64,000 nt of DNA from Topomyia yanbarensis (GCF_030247195.1 NW_026683321.1:1-64000), one strand, 5' to 3'; shown: positions 22,046-33,690, numbered from the stretch's first letter. Made by a program: numbers and translations. Notes: generated from the letters alone by a model not told the origin.

Positions 22046-24935
22046 TCATCCGAAATGAACGGGTCCGTTAAAGGTTCTGGAAAATCGTAGACGTAGAGTT
22101 GGGCGAGACAAATTAAAGTCGAAAGCTGATGCGACTCGGTTGAAGATCCGTTGTAGACCAGTAATGGCTCCGTGCATGCTATAATTAGTGCGTCGAAATG
22201 GCAATCTGAGCATAAGGTTGTTACGCGTTGTTCGAGGTGCGACATTTATATTAATTTGTTCCAAGATGGCTGGGCGATCCAGATGACCTCGCATAGTATC
22301 AGCAACGAACAAAGCCCTTTCTGTATTCCTTCGAACAAGCAGGGGTTCCAAACTAATCAGCTGGCACCGGTTTTCGTAACTTGGCAAACGGATGGGATCT
22401 CTCCACGGCAACCTACGAAGCGCAAAACGTAAAAAGCGTCGTTGCACGGACTCAATTCTGTCAACACCGTTGTTATAGTTTGGGCTCCAAACTTCGCAAC
22501 AGTACTCCAGGATTGACCGCGACAAAGAGCAGTACAGCGATTTGAGACAATAAATGTCCGTAAAATTTTTCGCAATCCTGAAGACGCATCCCAGCATTCG
22601 AGATGCATTGCTAACTGTATATGAGACATGTTGTTTAAACGTGAGTTGCGAATCTAGTATCACTGCTAGATCCTTCACCTGACTCACGCGTCCGATTTCA
22701 GTATCCAGTAGACGGTAGTTAAAACAAACCGGGTCTTTTTTTCGTGAGAACGATATCACCGAGCACTTCTTTGGATTTACACACATACGGTTCCTGTTAC
22801 ACCAGTCGGCGAAGGTTTCAAACTGTCGTTGCAGTAATCTACAATCTTCAGTAGAGCGGATGAGAAGAAACATCTTAAGATCGTCTGCGAAGGACAGGCG
22901 TGGAGTCTTCAGAACTAGATGGACGTCGTTGAAGTAAAGCAGAAACATCAGCGGTCCCAAGTGACTTCCCTGGGGTACTCCTGACGTAGAAGTAAATGTG
23001 GGTGCCTGACAATCTCCAATGACAACCACTATTTCTCGACATGAAAGATAGGATCGAAATAACTGCAACAAACTACCGTTGATTCCAAATCTCTCCATTT
23101 TAGCGATTGTTATGTCATGGTTCACTTTGTCAAAAGCGGCAGATAGGTCTGTGTAGATAACGTCGGTTTGAGCGCGACATTCCATACTCTCTGTTATGTA
23201 TGATGTTAGTCAAAGCAGGTTAGTCGTTGTCGAACGCCCAGACGTGAAGCCATGTTGATCGTCACTTAGGTACTGCTTGCAGTGCGCCTGAAGAGGTTCC
23301 ATAATTACCAGCTCGAACAACTTTGAGACAGCACTCAATGAAGTAATTCCACGGTAATTATTGGCGTCCTGCTTATTACCCTTTTTATGGACTGGGAACA
23401 TGTTCGCGGACTTCCAGCAGGATGGAAAAATGCCACTGGCAATAGATGCTCTAAAGATGCGAAGAAGTGGAGTCGCTAAAACGTCAATGTTTCTTTTCAA
23501 AAGTACTGAAGGGAAGCCATCGGGTCCCGGATTGAAAGACGATTTTAACCGAGAACAAGCTCTGGTAATCATTGTTTCATTGACATCGATAGCGCTTAGA
23601 GTTTGGCTCACGACCGGAACTTGACTAACAGCGAGTTCAATTTGATCAACTGTTAAGGCCTTATCTGTGAACACATTCGCGAATTTCTGCGAGAAAAGTC
23701 TGCACATATCTTGGGATGTGGTAGCTGTGCGGCCGTTGAAAGTCATAGATGACAGCAATCCGGATTCCTTGCGCTGCTCATTCACATATTTCCAGAAACG
23801 TTTTGGGTGCGACTTGAGATTACGCTGAATGTTTTGCTGATATCGAAAGAAACAATCTTGACTAGCTCGTTTATAAGCATGGTTGAGACTGACGTAATAG
23901 TTTCTAAGTTAGATTGTGCGATACTTGGTAAACCTCCACAGAGCAGCTCTCTTAATGGACTTCAGTCGTCGCATCGTGCTCGTTTGCCAAGGAGGGCCGG
24001 TTTGTTGATGATGAACTTTCTTCGGGAAGTGTCTGTCAATAACATAACCCAAAACGTTTGAAAATGTTTGAACTGCGGTATCAACATCTTCGGGGTCCAG
24101 AATATTTAGCCAATCGAGAGTGGAGAAGAGGTCTGCGATACTGCGATGATCAGCTTTGTGGAAGTCGTATGAGACGAGGACCAGAGGAACAATGTAATCC
24201 TGCGCCAGGGTGCGATCGATCGTGGCGATCAATGATGGGTGATGTGCTACTGGTTTCACTAGAGGAGAGGGAGCCATCACTACTGATGTAGCAAAAACCT
24301 GATCGCTGACAAAATAAAAGATCAAGGTGGCGGTTATTCTCGTTGGCAATAGGATTAATTTGTAGTAACGTGGCTGAGCTGTAGCTGTCAAGAAGCCTCG
24401 CCGCCCCTGAGTGAAGAACGGAGTGATCGGAGTCCAGATAAAGAAATCCATTGCGGGAAGATTTCCACGAAATGCTGGGGAGATTGAAATCTCCTAGTAT
24501 GATGATCTCATCAACCGATTTAGCGTCTTCGAGGATGGTAAAAACTGAGCTGCAGTGTGCGTCAACATATTCGATGTCACGGACTCGGTCGAGTGGGACG
24601 TACAACGCACACAAGTACAACTTACGGTCACCAAGCTCGATTATCGTCCAGACCTGCTCGAGGCAATCCCAGCAAGTCTTCTCAACAACTCGTGCCTTCA
24701 AGCTGCGATGAACTGCTACTAATACACCACCTCCAGTAGATACGGCTATTTCTAAGGTTCCGATCGCAACGCAAAACTTCATATCCAGTACCGAACACCT
24801 GACTGGAAAGCGTGTCATCGTTTAACCACGTTTCGACGAAGACGATGATATCGAAACTGTTATCGGAGACTGCAAGGCGATACTCCTCAACGGTTGAATT
24901 GATACCACCAACGTTTTGGTATTATAGTAGCAGCT
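22046..24935 (-). pseudogene. CR1/Jockey-type LINE ORF2 (endonuclease and reverse transcriptase)
   Basis: Read on the minus strand from about 24935. The endonuclease starts at QNVGGINS, with the conserved glutamate in VFVETWL and later GDFNLPSISW. The linker (FHKADHRSIADLF, then PPWQTSTMRRLKS) is the usual region between endonuclease and RT. The RT runs from the fingers (NYRGITSLSAVSKLFE near 23330, HGFTSGRSTTTNLL near 23215-23260) to the palm (TDLSAAFDKVNHD, TSGVPQGSHLGP, FADDLKMF). The thumb includes VKDLAVILDSQLTF, and the C-terminal RIESVQRRFLRFALRRLPW motif follows. Frameshifts fall near 24800, 24400, 23900 and 23200. The last 379 residues are open. The catalytic FADD is retained but no intact protein is possible. 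Confidence 0.85.
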
Positions 24936-25480
24936 TGTCCCGTCGTTGTCCAAGGCTGGAAATCGAACAGTTTTGAGGCAAAAAAGAGCTCACAGATGCT
25001 TAATACTTGCCTGCTGTAGGTTTGCAGAAGTCCCCTCGTCCCAACTCCACCACAGGACCGGGACGGCTGCTGGTCGCTGGCTGGAAGGGCTCGACTGTGA
25101 TGGGGGGACTAAGGCTTCCTCAGGACTGGTGGCAAGTGTGCGTCCCGGTGACCGGGAAAACGGGAAACCGAGGGTTGTACTCAATGCAGTAGGGCTAGTG
25201 GTAGCGAACGGCAGCGGGTCGCTGGCATGAAAGGCGGCGTCTGATACCGATAGGAGCTTTGCGCAATTGACGGTAAGCTGGAATCGAAGAACATTTCGGT
25301 GCTAGAAGGTTTCGAAATAGATGGATACTTGCCGCAGTATGAAGTTTGGAAGACCCTTTTTCACTCCCGCACACAGGACCGAGACGACTGGTGAACGCTG
25401 GCTGCAGTAGCTGGCCTGTGGCGGGGGCATCGAGGGCTTCCATAGTACAAGCGGCGGTGCATCTCGGAGGCCGATGTAAC

Positions 25481-26237
25481 CTATTGACGAAAGCTATCGT
25501 GTCTCTGCTGGTCGAAGTTAAATTCGCGAAACAGCACTCCAGTTGGCCAAGTAGATGCTCTGAGTGCCACGTCCGTCAGTTCACTTGGAAGCTCGACTCG
25601 GAAGGAAACAAAATTGAGCTTTGTTAGATCAGCATCCTTTTTAACCAACAAGATTGCTTTGGGTGTATCGCTTATTCCAAGGCATTCTTGGGTCATAGTG
25701 ACGATATCATCCACTGTATGGCTCGGATCGAAGCGGCTCAGGTAGACCCAGAACTGTTCCCGCTCATCAGCAACTGTTCTGATTTCCCGCTGAATTGCTC
25801 GAGTACCACAGACAGCGGCTGCAGTGGCGCGAATTTTAGCGTAATTCTCGCGACTTCTTTTTGGAGTGGGTAGATCCCCCGGAAGTCGCTTGACAGACAG
25901 CCCCCTTCGAGCTACAGAACCAGAATTAGCCGGAAAATGTGTCTCAATGCGGTTGGAGAGATTAGACACGACTGCGTTCAGGTTATCTACTGCCTCGCAC
26001 AATTTTTAGTGCCCGCGATGGAAGCAGCGGAATCGGTTTGCTCCATCCACTTGTTGAAACTGCAAGCACAATTGTCGCACAGCCAGTACAAGTTCTTATT
26101 AAATCCGGACAACAAGTCCAGAGCTTCGTTTTTCGTTTTTCGTTGCATACCAGGAATGCAAGTGCGGTGAAAAACCGACATGCAATTTTCTCGATCCCAT
26201 TAACAGGAGAGTCACATGTTTTACAAGCAGAATTCAT
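25481..26237 (-). pseudogene. LINE ORF1 with PHD-like zinc finger
   Basis: The N-terminal part reads CKTCDSPVNG and then, after a frameshift near 26175, FHRTCIPGMQ...LSGFNKNLYWLCDNC. This Cys4-His-Cys3-like arrangement matches the PHD-type finger reported in ORF1 proteins of CR1-type LINEs. A second shift near 25985 leads into a 173-residue frame with a coiled-coil-like start (VDNLNAVVSNLSNRIE) and a basic middle (KRLPGDLPTPKRSREN). ORF1 proteins bind the element RNA. The region between ORF1 and ORF2 (24936-25480) contains two similar GGACCG(G/A)GACG-centred segments about 320 bases apart. Confidence 0.65.
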
Positions 26238-26240
26238 TGC

Positions 26241-26932
26241 TACTTACTATCCGCCTTTTTGACGTGTGGGAAGCACTTTCCGCTACTCGCCTGCAGATGG
26301 CAAACGTACTGCGTTATGTGTAAAATTTAGTGGGTGAATCCGCAGTGATGTAAACAATGTCACGAGACAAACGAAAAATCACTACTGAAAATCTTTGGTT
26401 TTTCGTTTCAAATACACAAACCAACACAAAACTATACAAGAGATTGGCACGGTGAACGAATATTTTCGACTTCGACGGTAATTTGATGAGTTATTCACAC
26501 AAATAAAACACTACGAAAAATCAAAACAGTACAGCACGTCTGCCGAATTAAAAGGTTCCATGCATGTGTACATAGAACGCAATGGAACAGCTGAGAGACA
26601 TCAATAGGCAATTCAAAAGTGCGACTAAAATGTGGTAACTGTTTGCATCTTTTTTTAGTGAGTTGGGAATAATGTTGCGATCTCATCGCTTTAGTTCCTA
26701 GATGATGGGTGCAAAACGAATCAAGAGTTAATTATTTTTAGTCGAAAAGCATTTTCTGAGTGTTTGTTTAACAAATCGAATTCTAAAACTTTTACGCTCC
26801 CAATTTTTAGACTAGTAAACTAACTGACCTAGAAAGTGTAGTAATTAATCCAGATCTCAATAGTATCGAATAAGTTTTAGGTTGGCACCTTCGGGTTCAA
26901 CAGACTTTGCGCAGCCGTTTCTTTGTGTACAG
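26241..26932. other. Unassigned sequence upstream of the LINE
   Basis: The first part may be the 5' UTR of the minus-strand LINE. No supported gene. Confidence 0.3.
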
Positions 26933-27066
26933 GGAAACTGCAGGACAAGTGCTGCGAACCAACTGACCGCTATGAATCCTTCCTGGCTGGAGCTCCAGCA
27001 TACGACGGGTGACTTACCACAAGACCACAATTTTATCTTCCAAACCGTCGGACCATTTTAGTGAAG
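26933..27066 (+). other. Exon-like segment bounded by splice-like signals
   Basis: A pyrimidine-leaning acceptor (TTTCTTTGTGTACAG) precedes 134 GC-richer bases that end at AAG followed by the donor GTAAGT. It contains one short frame from an ATG at 26971, about 29 codons. If real it is most likely a 5' untranslated exon of a host gene. It rests on splice-like strings only, which occur often by chance. Confidence 0.2.
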
Positions 27067-27545
27067 GTAAGTGATCTTCAGAATGGATAATCTCACAACC
27101 ATTTCATAATGAAATTCTTGACCACTACCTACATTCCAATATTAAATTGTTGATGTTATCCTTGATAATTTTTACAAAGATTATCAATGGATTGTATATT
27201 CATCCTTTCATCGATGTGTTTAATTTAAAAGTCGTAATGTTGATCCCGGTGAGAATAACCCGGTTATTTTCCACAACTTGAAATATATCATCTCTCATTA
27301 AATTGAACGTTATTACAAACCTGTATCGAGCGGTTACATACTTCTTCAAAGTGCTAAACAAATAAAACTACTATTAGCTAAAGCCATCACGATCCGATCG
27401 ATCGTCTATTAGCGCAAACTCAAACAGTTTGCAAATGGCTAGCCTGGTAACTGGGAGGGAGGACTTAAAAAGTTGAACTTTTTCTGTTTTCTTCCTCGCA
27501 GTGGTTACTTTTTTCCAATTTTATAACATTCACGTCTATCCACAG
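27067..27545. other. Unassigned, possible intron
   Basis: No gene or repeat recognised. Confidence 0.2.
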
Positions 27546-27619
27546 TTTTCTGCCCATCTATGATGACGACGACAACGGCGGCAACGATGACATTGCTGCC
27601 CGGGACGATTTGTTGGCAG
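27546..27619 (+). other. Second exon-like segment
   Basis: CTATCCACAG precedes a 74-base segment ending GCAG followed by GTACCT. One frame is open and reads FLPIYDDDDNGG, an acidic low-complexity stretch. The GACGACGAC repeat may simply be a microsatellite. Weak. Confidence 0.15.
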
Positions 27620-29450
27620 GTACCTACACTTGGTGAATAAATAAACGCTTCCCGTTTTCATCCAGTGGACCTTACTTTAGACGGAATAGACCACGTGCGC
27701 CTGAGTCGCAGGTACAACAATACTGCACATATCGCCGCTCCACAATCAAACCCAACACCGCACCGCGTGCCATCACATCACCTGTCCATCTGTGGCCGCC
27801 TCTATCCCCAATAGATATACCTGTAGTGAACCATGCGGAACCGGTGCTGGTGGTCAATCGCCATATCATTATGCTGCTATCATCTGACGCTGCTGTGCCA
27901 TGCCAGTTCGTGTTGACTTTTCTCAGTTTGGTGTTCAATAGAAGAGAAAAACGGTTTTCTTTTTTCATCATCTGCCTGTCTACCCACCAAGGGGTCTGAT
28001 TATGGCTCGGTGGTCGGCCAACCTGCTAGAGCCGTGTGCCATACCGGGCGATGTTTGTACACTGACTGGCAAATATATGGCCATGGTCGATATTTATTCT
28101 GATCAATAGTCGTTAAACGGAACGCTGATTTAACGGATGAATGAAGTGATAAAATCCCGGATAATCATGAACCATGGCGATACGGGGGTAATTTTAGCTG
28201 TAGCGGAATGTGTGCAATCAAATTTCATTTCATAGATTTACAACCGTGAACTTTCTGATTCAAACGCGAGCTGCTTTTTTACTTCTTCTGTACCAAATAT
28301 GTTCACCTCGAACCAAACTTACTGTGCACTTTGCATACTCAATCGACGAACTAATACGAGCAATCGTGGAATCCGTTCGAAGAGAAAACACAAAGAATGC
28401 ATTCATCATTCGCTCGTCATCGTTTCCAACCGCAACCATGATCCCTTCCTTCTTGCAACGAGGATCCATCCGATCATCTCCGCACAAACCGTACCAACAT
28501 TTTATGCTAATCAAATCACATATTTGCGACAAATAGTTACAAATCACCATTATATTGCATTATTTTTCCGCGAAACTTTTTGTGCGCTTCTGATGCAATG
28601 CTGCATTCCCGATCACCGAAGCTACAAGCCGGCCAAGTGTCTTGGGAAGGTGCCGGCCGGATTGCGTTTTTTGTGCGCAGTCGAACGAATGCGGAAGCCA
28701 ACCATCGATCAGCGCGCAGTGCCCTGAAATGGGCGATATCTCGACGAGGGCCAGCCACGCTGAAAGTTATGCACTGATGGAATGCACCGCGAACGACTGG
28801 GAATGGTTAAATGAAGGCATAACTATGGAGATTTTCGATCTACGCAGATTTTATGGAGCATTGTATGTACACGATCTGTCTGGTCGATCTACAATGCTGT
28901 CACGAAATGGCTACCTCTCAAGGCTTGGATTGGTGCGTGGTGTCTTCCGGGGAGCTTGAAAAAAAAAATAACTGCATGTTGCACCGTTGAGCAAAGTACT
29001 TCGGGGAAACAAAACGGCAGTTAGACTAATGATCGTCGTTCAGACTTAACAATGTTTAAGGAAAACGGTTACCCTAGACTAGTCTAAATGAGAACATTAA
29101 CGAGAGTCCCCATTTGCCGAACACGCCCATTTTTGCTGTAATTATAAATTGGCGAAAGCACGCGTTGATGTGGCTATACAGTCTTAAAGGATACCCAAGC
29201 TTAGTGATACTCCCATAAGCACCATGTTCAGAGCAGTGCTTAAGTATTAAGTCCTATGCAAAATTCCCAGTCCAGATTATTTTCAAGACTATTTACTAAA
29301 AACAATACTTTGTGATTCTTCAACTAAGGGTTTATTTGCTGAAAACTGACTAACATCAATATTACACTGTTCCACAAAAAACAACCTGGAGTTTTTTAAT
29401 TTTTTTATATCATTTTCTATTTGATTATATTGTTTTGTTTGCATTACATT
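27620..29450. other. Unassigned, moderately GC-rich non-repetitive DNA
   Basis: Overlapping frames of 60-142 residues on both strands between 28210 and 28960 have no recognisable domain, and their overlap argues that they are chance frames. The region lacks transposon marks, unlike most of the window, so it may be host intronic or regulatory DNA. Confidence 0.3.
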
Positions 29451-29700
29451 TGGTCGGTGTTAAGTCAGACCGGACTAAGTCGCAAAACATCAAAAAATGA
29501 GATAATTGCAACGCTGGATAGAGAATTTCTTCAGCTACATCCAACTTTTGCTAGATTTGAAATATGTAACCATAAAGAAGAATTATGGGGGAAAATATTT
29601 TCCAATTATAACGTAGAGGATACTGCGATTCAAACTTTAAACCCGTTTTTCTCGAAATCAATATTTTGTCACTTAGTCCGGTCTGACTTAACACCGACCA
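29451..29700. mobile_element. 250-bp MITE with perfect 30-bp inverted termini
   Basis: The termini TGGTCGGTGTTAAGTCAGAC... (29451-29480) and the exact complement ending CTTAACACCGACCA (29671-29700) match at all 30 bases. The interior is AT-rich and non-coding for its size. T-rich flanks make the target duplication ambiguous, so the superfamily is not assigned. The perfect termini suggest recent insertion. Confidence 0.9.
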
Positions 29701-29811
29701 TTTCTAATTTAGTATATTGGGTGTTCAGCCACAAGTGGTGACTTTTCATCCCTATTGTTTACATGATTCAGTTAATTATTATTAAGTTATAATATGCTTT
29801 CGCAGTTAAGT
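29701..29811. other. Short spacer between the MITE and the LINE 3' end
   Basis: Nothing recognised. Confidence 0.4.
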
Positions 29812-29859
29812 ATTTTTTTTAGTAGGATGTTTCAAATCTACTTGTCTTCTGAATAAGGA

Positions 29860-30503
29860 GCTAAACAAATCTTATAAACTATCTTATAAACTATAAAGAG
29901 AGCTAATCGTTGCAATTGAAGATTGCAACGATTTTTGTCGGAAGTTGCTTATAATATTGTTCGTCGTAATTTCTAATGTTTCTATGTTTGCGAGTCTGTA
30001 CAACTCATTTGTGCTAAACCAGGGAGGACGCTTCAAAATCATTTTCAGAATTTTATTCTGAATCCTTTGGAGCGTTTTCTTCCTAGTAGCACATCAACTT
30101 GCCCAGATTGGAACTGCATATAGCATTGCCGGTCTAAATATTTGTTTATAAATTAATAGTTTGTTCTTTAGGCAGAGCCTAGAATTCCTATTTATAAGAG
30201 GGTATAAACATTTTATATATTTGTTTCATTTTGTTTGGATTCCTTCAATGTGATCCTTAAAAGTGAGTTTTTTATCGTAAATCAAACCCAAGTATTTAAC
30301 TTGATCTGACCACGTTAAATTCAAACCATTAAATTTAATAATTTGGTTATTATTTGGTTTAAGAGAAGAAGCTCTTGGCTTATACGGAAACACAATCAAT
30401 TGTGTGTTTGCCGCATAAGTGGAAATTTTCCATTTTTTCAGGTAATCATTGAAAATATTCAAGCTTCGTTGCAGTCGACTGCAGATAATACGTAGACTTC
30501 TCC
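29860..30503 (-). pseudogene. Juan-like LINE ORF2, RT thumb and C-terminus
   Basis: The downstream piece of the interrupted ORF2. It reads LRIICSRLQRSLN, then the thumb motif VKYLGLIYDKKLTFKDHI, and, after a frameshift near 30226, LYPLINRNSRL, PAMLYAVPIWAS and QRIQNKILKMILKRPPWFST, ending near 29880. These are the standard C-terminal landmarks of Jockey-clade RTs. It is separated from the palm by the hAT insertion. Confidence 0.85.
30496..30503. repeat. 8-bp target duplication, left (ACTTCTCC)
   Basis: Identical to 33691-33698 on the other side of the inserted element. Length eight is the hallmark of hAT insertion. Confidence 0.9.
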
Positions 30504-30769
30504 CAAGGGCTTTCCAACAGCATTGATTACATGTCACTCCCGAAAAAGATTACCTAGATTACTTCATGGTTATAAAGATTACTTCTTAGAAAATCCGATT
30601 ACTAATTAATTACTCGATTACTGTAAAATTTCTCGATTACTCTGGATTATTTGGAAACAAAGCGAGTTCTTGTTAGAATTACTTTAGATTATTCAATTAT
30701 TTTAAGCGGAAACTTAGCAAATTAATTGCTATTATCTAACAAAATAATAAATATAATAAAAAATAAACA

Positions 30770-31800
30770 CCTTTAACACTTTCTAGCTCTGCTGGATTAT
30801 TCTCACTACAAAAATCCTAAACCATGTGAACCGACAAAAAATTCAAAACGACTCACAGTGGCACCTCCCCATAGATGTGACAGAATTATAAAAATTGGTT
30901 TATTTGGCTAAAAATTGGGTTTTTACCTAATTTTAGGTCGCTGAATCGATTCCTATCAGTTTTGAAATTCCATAATTCTTTTTTTCGACTCCTTTTATGT
31001 AAACTCATTTGAAGGCGTTGGTCATTTAAGGGTTAATATACACGTTAATAATAGTAGTCAATAACATCAGATAGCAGAAATGGTTGCCAAAACTAGTAAA
31101 AATTACTAATTTTTCAGTAATATGATGTCAAGTAGGCAACCAATTTGTAAGAAGATTCATGAGCTACAGGGCGTCTCCATATGGGTATTTTCAAAAACAT
31201 AGATATAACAACTTCGGCGCAAAAATGCGCAAGATGAGGCCTATATATCTTGAAACTACACTAAATTTGGAGACAGATTCATGATAAGTGACCCATGGGA
31301 GACCATCTCAAAAATTGGAAGAGGTGTAAAGATAAATTACTGAAACGCCATTGAATTTTTCTATTGATTTTTCTTAATACAGAACAAAGGTTATTCATTT
31401 CTGTACAAAAAACCCATATCTATAGTTTAGTATATTCATTCTTCTTTTCAAAAAACTTTAAACTACTCCAATCGGCCGTGTAACTCTTGAGATATCGCCA
31501 CTTGAAGTTCGAAGGTGCGAACAATTATATGAAAACGAATTGAATAGAAATCATCGACATCACTTGCTTCAACGACATGTGAAAAATTCATTTTTCATCC
31601 GATTATCGCAAAATTTTGAGATTCTTTTTTTTGAACCAAGAAAAAAATAAAATAAATATTTTCGAAAGAATTACAAGACATTGATTTTCGGGGTTTTGTC
31701 ACTCGTCGTGCCACTGTGCGACTATTCGGATAAATAGTATGATGTCGTTTGCTTGTTTTTTTATGATTCCACACAATCTTAATTTTTTTTTTATAAAATT
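30770..31800. other. Non-coding interior of the hAT-type element
   Basis: No frame with a recognisable domain. Confidence 0.4.
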
Positions 31801-33220
31801 ATAAAAGGCAAGCGGTATGCTTCTTCCTCAGGGTTCATCTCTTAGCTTCCTTTTGTACAATTTGCTTGTAAACGACATCTATGAATATCTTGTAAATATT
31901 AACACGCTAACGCAACTTGCAGATGTTGGAGTGGTCTCCGTAATAGAATCCAAAGCCATCGATCTGCAAAGTACTTTGGATAGTTTGTCTGCTTCAACTT
32001 TCAACCGGGTTTAAGGATTCCATGCAGAAAACAAAGCTAGCCGTATTTTCAAGGAAGCGTGATACAGCAGAAGTACAGCTTCTTTTAATAGGTCAAACTA
32101 TCGCTCAAGTCACCGCAGTAAAATATCTCGTCATCTGGTTCGACTCGAAAACCACATAAGAAATCAGAATTAGAAGTGGTAACATAGGATCAATTTTCCA
32201 ATTTTTTTCAATTCAATTTGCTCTGACTCATGAAAACTCGACGAGTCTCCTGGCTTCGGCACATTCAATCAAAATTCACCGCTTTCCACAAACTGCTTCA
32301 GTTTATGTCTCAGAATTATCCGTAATTTGGGATATCCTTGGGATCGTTGACACCCTGCCTGTAGACCATTACTTCTTCGTTACGGATAGTATGTTGTATG
32401 GAGTCCCTCCGTTCGATGAAGCGTGGAAAGCACTCCTAGAATTTTCTGAGGAAAGCACGGAAACTCTTGAGAGATTTTTTTCCTGAGAAACCCTACCAGA
32501 TTAATACCTTAGTTTGGGTCCCTTCTTATTACTCCATTCCGGGTAATGAGAAAGCGCAAACTCTAGCTAAGGTGAGTGCATTAGAAAGTGATTTTTATGA
32601 AAGATCAATTCACTTCAACGAATTTTACATGTATTTTTCTCGTCAAGGGACACTCGAAAGAAGGCAAATCACGTGGAACAGTAGATACTTAGGAAGGTGG
32701 CAACATTCTATAATCCCACAAGTATCCACGAAAGCCTGTTTTAAGGGGGTAGATATGGGTTGTAATTGAATTCGAGTTATGCTCATGCCAAATCATACGT
32801 TGGATGCACATCCCCAGCATATTGGGCTTGTAGAGAATGATATTTGAGCTTGTGGCGAAGGATTATCACGACATCGAACATGTTATCTGGTCATGAGACG
32901 AGTACTGTGGCGCCATATCTCAGATAAGTTATTTCTTTTGGGTTCTGGGTGTGCTGGCGATAAATATCCAAACATAAGCTATTTCTTCACTTTTCTCTAT
33001 CATTCTCTGATCTCTACTACAAGACTAGCAGAAAATATCGCTGCACTCTTGAAAACCGAATGCAAATAACGGACTGGAAGTCGGGTCTTTAAAAAAGACC
33101 AGCCGCGTGCCAAAATGGTGCAAGTTTGTATTCGTCTTATTTCTGTCATCGTTTTCCGCCATCTCTTTGCTGTCCCTAATATGCTCTCTACTACTTAATC
33201 CCCCGAATGTCGCTCTTGTG
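31801..33220 (+). pseudogene. I-clade LINE remnant inside the hAT element
   Basis: The plus-strand translation shows LPQGSSLSFLLYN and VNDIYEYL of the RT palm, with the catalytic aspartates changed (LADVGVVS where LADDG is usual). A gapped thumb follows, then the RNase H end (INTLVWVPSYYSIPGNEKAQTLA). The C-terminal region shares TLDAH and DIEH-type wording with the fragment at 190-812. Many stops and shifts interrupt it. It lacks endonuclease and RT fingers, as expected of a 5'-truncated insertion into the hAT element, or of a fragment captured by it. Confidence 0.75.
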
Positions 33221-33690
33221 TATTTCCAAAGAATTGATCCCCCATGTGAATGTTTTTCCAAAGAATATTTTTCGCGCCTACCAAGTGCCGAAAAGTGTTT
33301 CTCCTAGTTTTAATTGTTAAATCAAAGAACCTTTCTTGTTAAAATGCTAAGATGTATTCAAATGTTTTTGATTGCCTCCTTAATTCTTAATTAAATTCAG
33401 TCAATATCTTAGGGCCTAAGACATTCAATTTGGAGTATACAAAAAATGAGAGCAAAACTGTGAAAATCAACATATAATGAGTCTTGTAGTAATGAATTAC
33501 TTTACGATTACTTTATGATTAACTGATTACATTTTATTTACGCTTGATTACGTGAATTATTTTAATAATACAGACAATTACCCTGCTTATTATTGATTAC
33601 CAAAGTAATCGACGGATTACCGAATTATTTTGAAAAATCGAAGTAATTCTTGATTAAGTGTCACTATTTTGGCTCGTTGGAAACCCCTTG

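Larger units (their letters stand above)
22035..26240 (-). mobile_element. CR1/Jockey-type LINE, near full length, decayed
   Basis: A minus-strand non-LTR retrotransposon with ORF1 (PHD-like zinc finger protein) upstream of ORF2 (endonuclease and RT, no RNase H). ORF2 ends TTCGGATGA at 22046 and the sequence then runs straight into the palindrome at 22034, so its 3' end is either here or displaced beyond the palindrome to 13371. The 5' end is not defined exactly; 26240 marks the ORF1 start. Several frameshifts break both frames. The related plus-strand element at 43.97-46.58 kb belongs to the same broad group. Confidence 0.85.
30504..33690. mobile_element. Non-autonomous hAT-type element inserted in the LINE RT gene
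   Basis: The inverted termini are CAAGGGCTTTCCAAC on the left and, read inward from the right, CAAGGGGTTTCCAAC, with one mismatch. This CA(N)GGG...CCAAC form is typical of hAT termini, and the flanks carry a perfect 8-base duplication ACTTCTCC. The subterminal 140-180 bases on each side are dense in GATTAC (seven copies at 30525-30645, five at 33499-33630 plus one GTAATC), resembling the short motif clusters that hAT transposases bind. No transposase frame is present. The interior holds an I-clade LINE remnant on the plus strand. Confidence 0.9.

Noticed and set aside
28210..28959. Overlapping 96-142-residue frames on both strands
   Set aside because: Heavy overlap on both strands, no domain and no splice support; ordinary for GC-richer DNA.
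30504..33690. Considered calling the insertion an 11-base-duplication element (GACTTCTCCCA on both sides)
   Set aside because: The extra bases belong to the shared G and the CA of the terminus; an 8-base duplication plus CAAGGG termini explains everything.
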